The notes under the pieces are model-generated. The model searched no databases. It had not been told where the DNA came from and saw only the letters and a program-made list of their open reading frames with translations. Of a stretch of 34,705 bases of DNA, positions 30,674 to 34,705 are shown piece by piece (position 1 is the first letter of the stretch; each line of letters opens with the position of its first letter). Made by a program: the position numbers and the translations under genes. Source of the stretch: Phycisphaerae bacterium (GTDB lineage Bacteria > Planctomycetota > Phycisphaerae > Sedimentisphaerales > Anaerohalosphaeraceae); NCBI GenBank assembly GCA_012517095.1, contig JAAYVQ010000270.1, positions 1-34,705 on the forward strand, given 5' to 3'.

Positions 30674-32695
30674 TTACTTGGATACAAGGCAATACGCCCG
30701 TAACACCTCAGCCACGCTCCAGGCCTGGGCAAAGCAGCCACGCGGGGCGTGAGGTTCATCGCCTTCGAAGATTTCGGATATACTCCCCAGGCATCCGCTT
30801 CCCGTCAGGTGATCCAGCAGCGGCTGGAGAAACTCTCTGGCCTCAATGCGGCTGATTCGATCGAAATGATTAACCCGGAGGAAGGCCTCAATGAATGGAC
30901 CCATTAAATGCGACCAGACGGTGCCCTGGTGATAGGCCCCGTCGCGACTCATCTGGTCGCCTTCGTAGCGGCCACGATAGCGCGGATCGTGAGGACTCAG
31001 CGTACGAAGTCCATAGGGGGTAAGAAGTTCTTTCTCGACGACATCCACGACTTTCTGCTGCCAGTTCGAAGCCAGCGGAGAATGCGATAAACTGACGGCA
31101 TAGATCTGGTTTGGCCGCAAGCTGCTGTCCGCTGAACCATCCGGCAAAATGCAGTCATTCAGATATCCCAGCTTTTGATTGCAGAAAACCTGGCGGAAAC
31201 TAATGGCCACTCGGCCGGCAAAATGGCCGAAATATTCAGCTTCGTCGGCGTTCCGGCCGCGATAATAGTCGGCCAGATGACACAGGTTGTGATACCAGAG
31301 AGCGTTGACCTCCACCGCTTTGCCGTAACGAGGCGTGAATGTCACGCCGCAACATTTGGCGTCCATCCAGGTTAATTGCGTCGCCGCATCGCCGCCGGTA
31401 ATGAGACCATCTCCATCGGCATGGATCCCAAACCGCGTGCCCCGGCGATAGGCCTCAATGATATTGCGAATCGCCGGCAATAGTTTGGATTCAAAGGTGG
31501 AATGGTCTTTCGATACTCGCAGGTATTCAAAACACGCGTGGACAAACCACATCGATGCGTCGATACTGTTGTAATGAGGATTCCCGCCGTAGTCATCAAA
31601 GCAATTGGGCACCATTCCCTCGCTGACGAATCGGGCAAAGGTCGTCAGGACTCCGGCCGCTTCTTCAAATCTTCGGGGGCACAACAATAACCCCGGCAAG
31701 GCGATCATCGCATCCCGACCCCAATCGAGAAACCACGGGTACCCCGCCACAATCGTCGGGCTCAATCGCCCCTGAATCCGACGCTCCGTCACCAATTGAC
31801 CGGCGGCCACGCATAAACGCTGTGCCGCCGGATCCGCCGCCAGGTTTTCCGGAACCAGTTCCTTTTCGCGAAGCCGCAGCGCATCGATCACCGTATCCAA
31901 ATCATACGAATCGTGCCGAATCTCGGCTTCGGGAGCCAATAAACTCGCCCACACGATCAACTGACACGGCCTGTCGATCCGTGCGTGATAGTGACCCGGC
32001 GACCAAAGATCCTCTACGCAATCCTGGCCTCTCTGTCGTTCAATCCGATAGTGAAAGTTATACCACCACTGGCCGTCCTGGACAAACTCCATCGGCTCGC
32101 CGAAGAGAACCAACTGGCCGGTGTAACCCGCCTCCGTCCGGACAACCCAGCGATCCTCTTTCCAAACCGCGACCAGCCGAGTCTGGGATTTCTGTAGGGC
32201 ATGAAAATCCCGCAATCCTACCAACGGCCGGATGCGAAGATCAAAGGATTTCTGGACAAAGGGAAATTGATAGACCAGAGCCACCGTGTCGTTGTCAGGG
32301 AGTAGATAGAGCGACTTGGCGAGGGTCGCCACTCCGAGATCGTAGTCCCAATGAACCCCGATATCTCGACGAAATCGGCTCACCGTCTTCATCCCCTGAA
32401 CGGCAAGATGATCGGGAAATTCGCAATTCGAAAGAATGATTTCATTTCCATCCACGGAAACGGATTCGTGGCAGAACGACAAGGCCATAATCCGGTTGGC
32501 CGGAGGCGTCAGGGTCCCCGTCAATAGACCGTGATAACGGCGGGTATTACACCCAATCACTGTCCCGGAAGAAAATCCTCCTCGACTGTTGGTCAAAAGC
32601 CACTCCCGTTCCAGCAGGGTATCGACGGGGGCTGAATCCATCTCAACGATTATTCCCTCCTGTGTCCGGAGGGCTTGCGGATTGGTTGTCAACAT
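30674..32695 (-). CDS. Glycogen debranching enzyme, archaeal/bacterial amylo-alpha-1,6-glucosidase type
   Basis: The ORF opens at 32836, overlapping GH57. ATG 32695 (MLTTNPQALRTQEG) has GGAAGG just upstream and gives 673 residues, normal for the family. The N-terminal domain (GDE_N, about 20-280) contains EWLLTNSRGGFSSGTVIGCNTRRYHGLL. The C-terminal (alpha/alpha)6 barrel (GDE_C) contains AGYPWFLDWGRDAMIALPGLL, YNSIDASMWFVHA, WMDAK, EVNALWYHNL and GTVWSHLMGPFIEA. It should hydrolyse alpha-1,6 branch glucose of glycogen or maltodextrin in the cytoplasm. It lies between GH57 (56 bp) and a CAAX-type protease in a minus-strand run that also has a GT4 gene. Confidence 0.94.
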   Translation of the reverse strand: MLTTNPQALRTQEGIIVEMDSAPVDTLLEREWLLTNSRGGFSSGTVIGCNTRRYHGLLTGTLTPPANRIMALSFCHESVSVDGNEIILSNCEFPDHLAVQGMKTVSRFRRDIGVHWDYDLGVATLAKSLYLLPDNDTVALVYQFPFVQKSFDLRIRPLVGLRDFHALQKSQTRLVAVWKEDRWVVRTEAGYTGQLVLFGEPMEFVQDGQWWYNFHYRIERQRGQDCVEDLWSPGHYHARIDRPCQLIVWASLLAPEAEIRHDSYDLDTVIDALRLREKELVPENLAADPAAQRLCVAAGQLVTERRIQGRLSPTIVAGYPWFLDWGRDAMIALPGLLLCPRRFEEAAGVLTTFARFVSEGMVPNCFDDYGGNPHYNSIDASMWFVHACFEYLRVSKDHSTFESKLLPAIRNIIEAYRRGTRFGIHADGDGLITGGDAATQLTWMDAKCCGVTFTPRYGKAVEVNALWYHNLCHLADYYRGRNADEAEYFGHFAGRVAISFRQVFCNQKLGYLNDCILPDGSADSSLRPNQIYAVSLSHSPLASNWQQKVVDVVEKELLTPYGLRTLSPHDPRYRGRYEGDQMSRDGAYHQGTVWSHLMGPFIEAFLRVNHFDRISRIEAREFLQPLLDHLTGSGCLGSISEIFEGDEPHAPRGCFAQAWSVAEVLRAYCLVSK

Positions 32696-32751
32696 GTTTT
32701 CCTTCCCTGGAAAATGACGGATCGCCGCAACTCGACGCTCAGAATCCCACA

Positions 32752-34002
32752 TTATACAACGCGGGTCGATGTTTCGCCGTGGGGTTGAGCGGCCTCGGTC
32801 TCGGCCCGAATCCTTTCCGTCAGGATTTGATTGCATCGGTGCTTAAGGTTGTTGAGCACATTCATGTAATTGATATAGGAATCGTAGGGGGAATCATAGG
32901 GATTGAAGTACTTGTGCACATCCCCATCCGAGAAATACTTGGTGCACATGTAGTAGAAATGGTCCGAAGTCTGCAACCGTCGCCAATCGGCGATCAGGTC
33001 CGGATCCCCGGCCTGTTTGACCAGCTTTTCCATCCGATAGACCTCGTGGAGGGCGTTGGACTGCATGGCATTGCCCATCCAGGCCGACAGATCCCGTTCG
33101 GTGTCGGCCCAACTGATGATATGCGGGACATCGACGGTATCGACGGCCGGATACTTGGCGACGACCTCGCTGGGCGTCAGAAAACTGTTATCCGGATGGC
33201 GAAGGATTTTATCCGGAAGGTCGGACATGAAATCGAAAATCCCCGTGTCTTCCCACTGATGCTCGCCAAAGGTTTCATAATCCATGAAAAGGTTGACCAC
33301 ATGACCGCTGCCATTGACGGCATCGATCCATTGGGTGAATTTGTCGGCCGTCAGCGGAAATTCTTTCCAATGGCGATTGGAAAACCGAAAGGCGATATCG
33401 TCGCTGAGACGGTAATTCTTCAGCAAAAGCTTGGTTTGCGAGCACAACGGGGGCCGATAGACAAAATTCGAATTGCGGAATCCGAGAATGTGATCGGCGC
33501 CCTCGGTCAGAATCGCGTCAAACAGTCCGGTACCTTCGATCGTCCGGGCCAGTTCGTTGTTGTAGATCAATTCCGTATTTCGGAACACCCGCGGCCGCTG
33601 GCCAAAAAGACGCTGGATAGCATCAATATGCAGGCGAATCTGCTCGACAAATTCGGCCCGGGAATAGAGGAAACTCAGACTGTGATAGTAAGTCTCCGCC
33701 AGGAACTCCACGCATCCCGTCTGGGCCAGGGCGTCAAAAGTACTGATCACCTCCGGACAGTATTTCTGAAACTGCTCAAGAAGGATCCCCGTAACGCTGT
33801 ACGATATGCGAAAACGCCCCTCATGCCGGCGAATCAGCTTCAGGAGAAGGCGGTTTGTCGGAAGATAACACTTGTTGGCAACTTTTCGGCAGATCGAGGC
33901 GTTTTTGAACTCATCAAAATAGGAATGCGATATGTCGAAAACCGTATAATGACGCAGCCGATGCGGTTGATGCACTTGAAAATAAAAACACACAGAAGGC
34001 AT
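32752..34002 (-). CDS. GH57 alpha-amylase / glucanotransferase family protein
   Basis: A 416-residue member of GH57, a retaining family acting on alpha-glucans. Conserved regions in order: YFQVHQPHR (region 1), FLAETYYHSLS (region 2), FRNTELIYNN (region 3, nucleophile Glu144), FMDYETFGEHQ (region 4, acid/base Asp241) and DLSAWMGNAMQ (region 5). AGAGGG precedes the ATG. The family holds alpha-amylases, 4-alpha-glucanotransferases and branching enzymes; the length is that of the short amylase type. It is 19 bp after a GT4 glycosyltransferase and 56 bp before the debranching enzyme, a set that implies intracellular glycogen turnover. Confidence 0.93.
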   Translation of the reverse strand: MPSVCFYFQVHQPHRLRHYTVFDISHSYFDEFKNASICRKVANKCYLPTNRLLLKLIRRHEGRFRISYSVTGILLEQFQKYCPEVISTFDALAQTGCVEFLAETYYHSLSFLYSRAEFVEQIRLHIDAIQRLFGQRPRVFRNTELIYNNELARTIEGTGLFDAILTEGADHILGFRNSNFVYRPPLCSQTKLLLKNYRLSDDIAFRFSNRHWKEFPLTADKFTQWIDAVNGSGHVVNLFMDYETFGEHQWEDTGIFDFMSDLPDKILRHPDNSFLTPSEVVAKYPAVDTVDVPHIISWADTERDLSAWMGNAMQSNALHEVYRMEKLVKQAGDPDLIADWRRLQTSDHFYYMCTKYFSDGDVHKYFNPYDSPYDSYINYMNVLNNLKHRCNQILTERIRAETEAAQPHGETSTRVV

Positions 34003-34021
34003 TGGACCCTCTCTCGGATTG

Positions 34022-34705
34022 TTAGACCTTCACGCGATTCGCCACATCCTGATACACTCGGATACATCGTTCGGCCGCATCCGCCCAACGGAGTTTGCGA
34101 ACCTCGAAGTTTCCGTGTTCCCGCAATGTCATCTGCAACGGCGGATACTTGAGAACGGCGACGATCTTGTTGGCCATCTCGACGACATCCCAGAAATCAA
34201 CCTTCAACACATGGGTCAGGACCTCCGAGACGCCGCTTTGCTTGCTAATCAGGACCGGCACATCATGATTCAGGGCCTCCAATGGCGCGATCCCGAACGG
34301 CTCCGAAACCGAAGGCATGACATACAAGTCGGCCATCTTATAGACCTTCTCGACATCGTCGCCCCGGAGAAATCCGGTAAAGAGAACCTTATTCCCAATC
34401 CCCATCTCGGCGGCCATTTCGATAATCCGCCTCATCATATCGCCGGAACCGGCCATCACAAATTTCACGTCCTCGATCTGTTCGAGAACCTTCTTGGCGG
34501 CCATCAGAAAATACTCGGGGCCCTTCTGCATGGTGATCCGGCCCAAAAACAGGACGATTTTCTCATCGCTTTTGATGCCCGACTGGGGGAAGGGGAAGGG
34601 ACTTCCGTTGCGTTCGACCCCGTTATACACCACTTCAACCTTGTCTCCAAGGATCCCGTAACGGCTCAAAATGATATTCCGGGTCAAATGGCTGACGGCG
34701 ATCAC
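34022..34705 (-). CDS. GT4 family glycosyltransferase (N-terminal part outside window)
   Basis: The C-terminal 227 residues of a GT-B enzyme; the reading frame is open to the window edge, so the true start lies beyond it. AVSHLTRNII and VVYNGVE link the two Rossmann domains. IVLFLGRITMQKGPEYFL opens the nucleotide-sugar-binding domain. MAGSGD, VLFTGFLRGDD and MPSVSEPFGIAPLEAL (the E-x7-E motif, phosphate and ribose contacts) follow. Its place before GH57 and a debranching enzyme makes a glycogen-synthase-like or maltodextrin-elongating role likely, but GT4 also includes sucrose- and lipid-linked sugar transferases. Confidence 0.9.
   Translation of the reverse strand: MIAVSHLTRNIILSRYGILGDKVEVVYNGVERNGSPFPFPQSGIKSDEKIVLFLGRITMQKGPEYFLMAAKKVLEQIEDVKFVMAGSGDMMRRIIEMAAEMGIGNKVLFTGFLRGDDVEKVYKMADLYVMPSVSEPFGIAPLEALNHDVPVLISKQSGVSEVLTHVLKVDFWDVVEMANKIVAVLKYPPLQMTLREHGNFEVRKLRWADAAERCIRVYQDVANRVKV

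Noticed and set aside
32662-34152. 496-residue plus ORF
   Set aside because: Antisense to the GH57 gene, which carries all five family regions in the other frame.

Overview
The window is one dense stretch of bacterial chromosome of about 57% G+C (estimated by eye) with short intergenic gaps. The gene mix points to the phylum Planctomycetota, most likely the Phycisphaerae. It includes a DUF1080 (3-keto-disaccharide hydrolase) lipoprotein, an exported NPCBM + GH27 alpha-galactosidase, a bacterial DNA topoisomerase VI B subunit, a DUF2752 membrane protein, and a GT4 / GH57 / debranching-enzyme cluster. This placement is an inference from gene content, since no rRNA or marker alignment was possible. 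I see no insertion sequence, prophage, integrase or CRISPR array; this is core-genome-like DNA.

Layout. 1-2457 (minus): tsaD, a small lipoprotein and a DUF1080 lipoprotein cut by the window edge, behind a TTGACG-N17-TATCAT promoter. 2501-6661 (plus): tRNA-Leu(CAA) with its own promoter, a large exported protein of unknown function, and the GH27 enzyme with its own promoter. 6751-10195 (minus): carB with a long (about 200 nt) 5' leader. 10288-13647 (plus): an enolase-superfamily dipeptide epimerase, tRNA-Arg(ACG), pta, and an overlapping pair of small DNA-repair-like genes (alkyltransferase-like and LigD phosphoesterase-like). 13666-19745 (minus): DUF2752, a lipoprotein, serA, topoisomerase VI B and a phosphoglucosamine-mutase-type enzyme. 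19731-22325 (plus): an inositol-monophosphatase family gene from a shared divergent promoter, then an exported protein and a clear terminator.

22363-28508 (plus) is the highlight: a complete ribosome-mediated trp attenuator in front of trpE-G-D-F-B-A. A 21-codon leader peptide carries three consecutive Trp codons. It is followed by four alternately pairing copies of a 7-9 nt segment ending in a U-tract terminator. The promoter is positioned so that the leader peptide would be translated from a leaderless or nearly leaderless transcript. The operon lacks trpC, so the indole-glycerol-phosphate synthase step must be encoded elsewhere.

28518-30004 (plus): a nucleoside-hydrolase-family lipoprotein and a glyoxalase-fold protein. 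30011-34705 (minus): glycosyltransferase GT4 (cut by the window edge), a GH57 enzyme, an amylo-alpha-1,6-glucosidase-type debranching enzyme and a CAAX-type membrane protease, which look like one transcription unit for alpha-glucan (glycogen) metabolism.

Two broader patterns stand out. Several promoters share a sigma70-like shape with exactly 17 bp between boxes. Three intergenic sites hold tandem repeats of 7-bp units of the form ATTYNNN, two of them nearly identical and both placed directly after a gene's 3' end.
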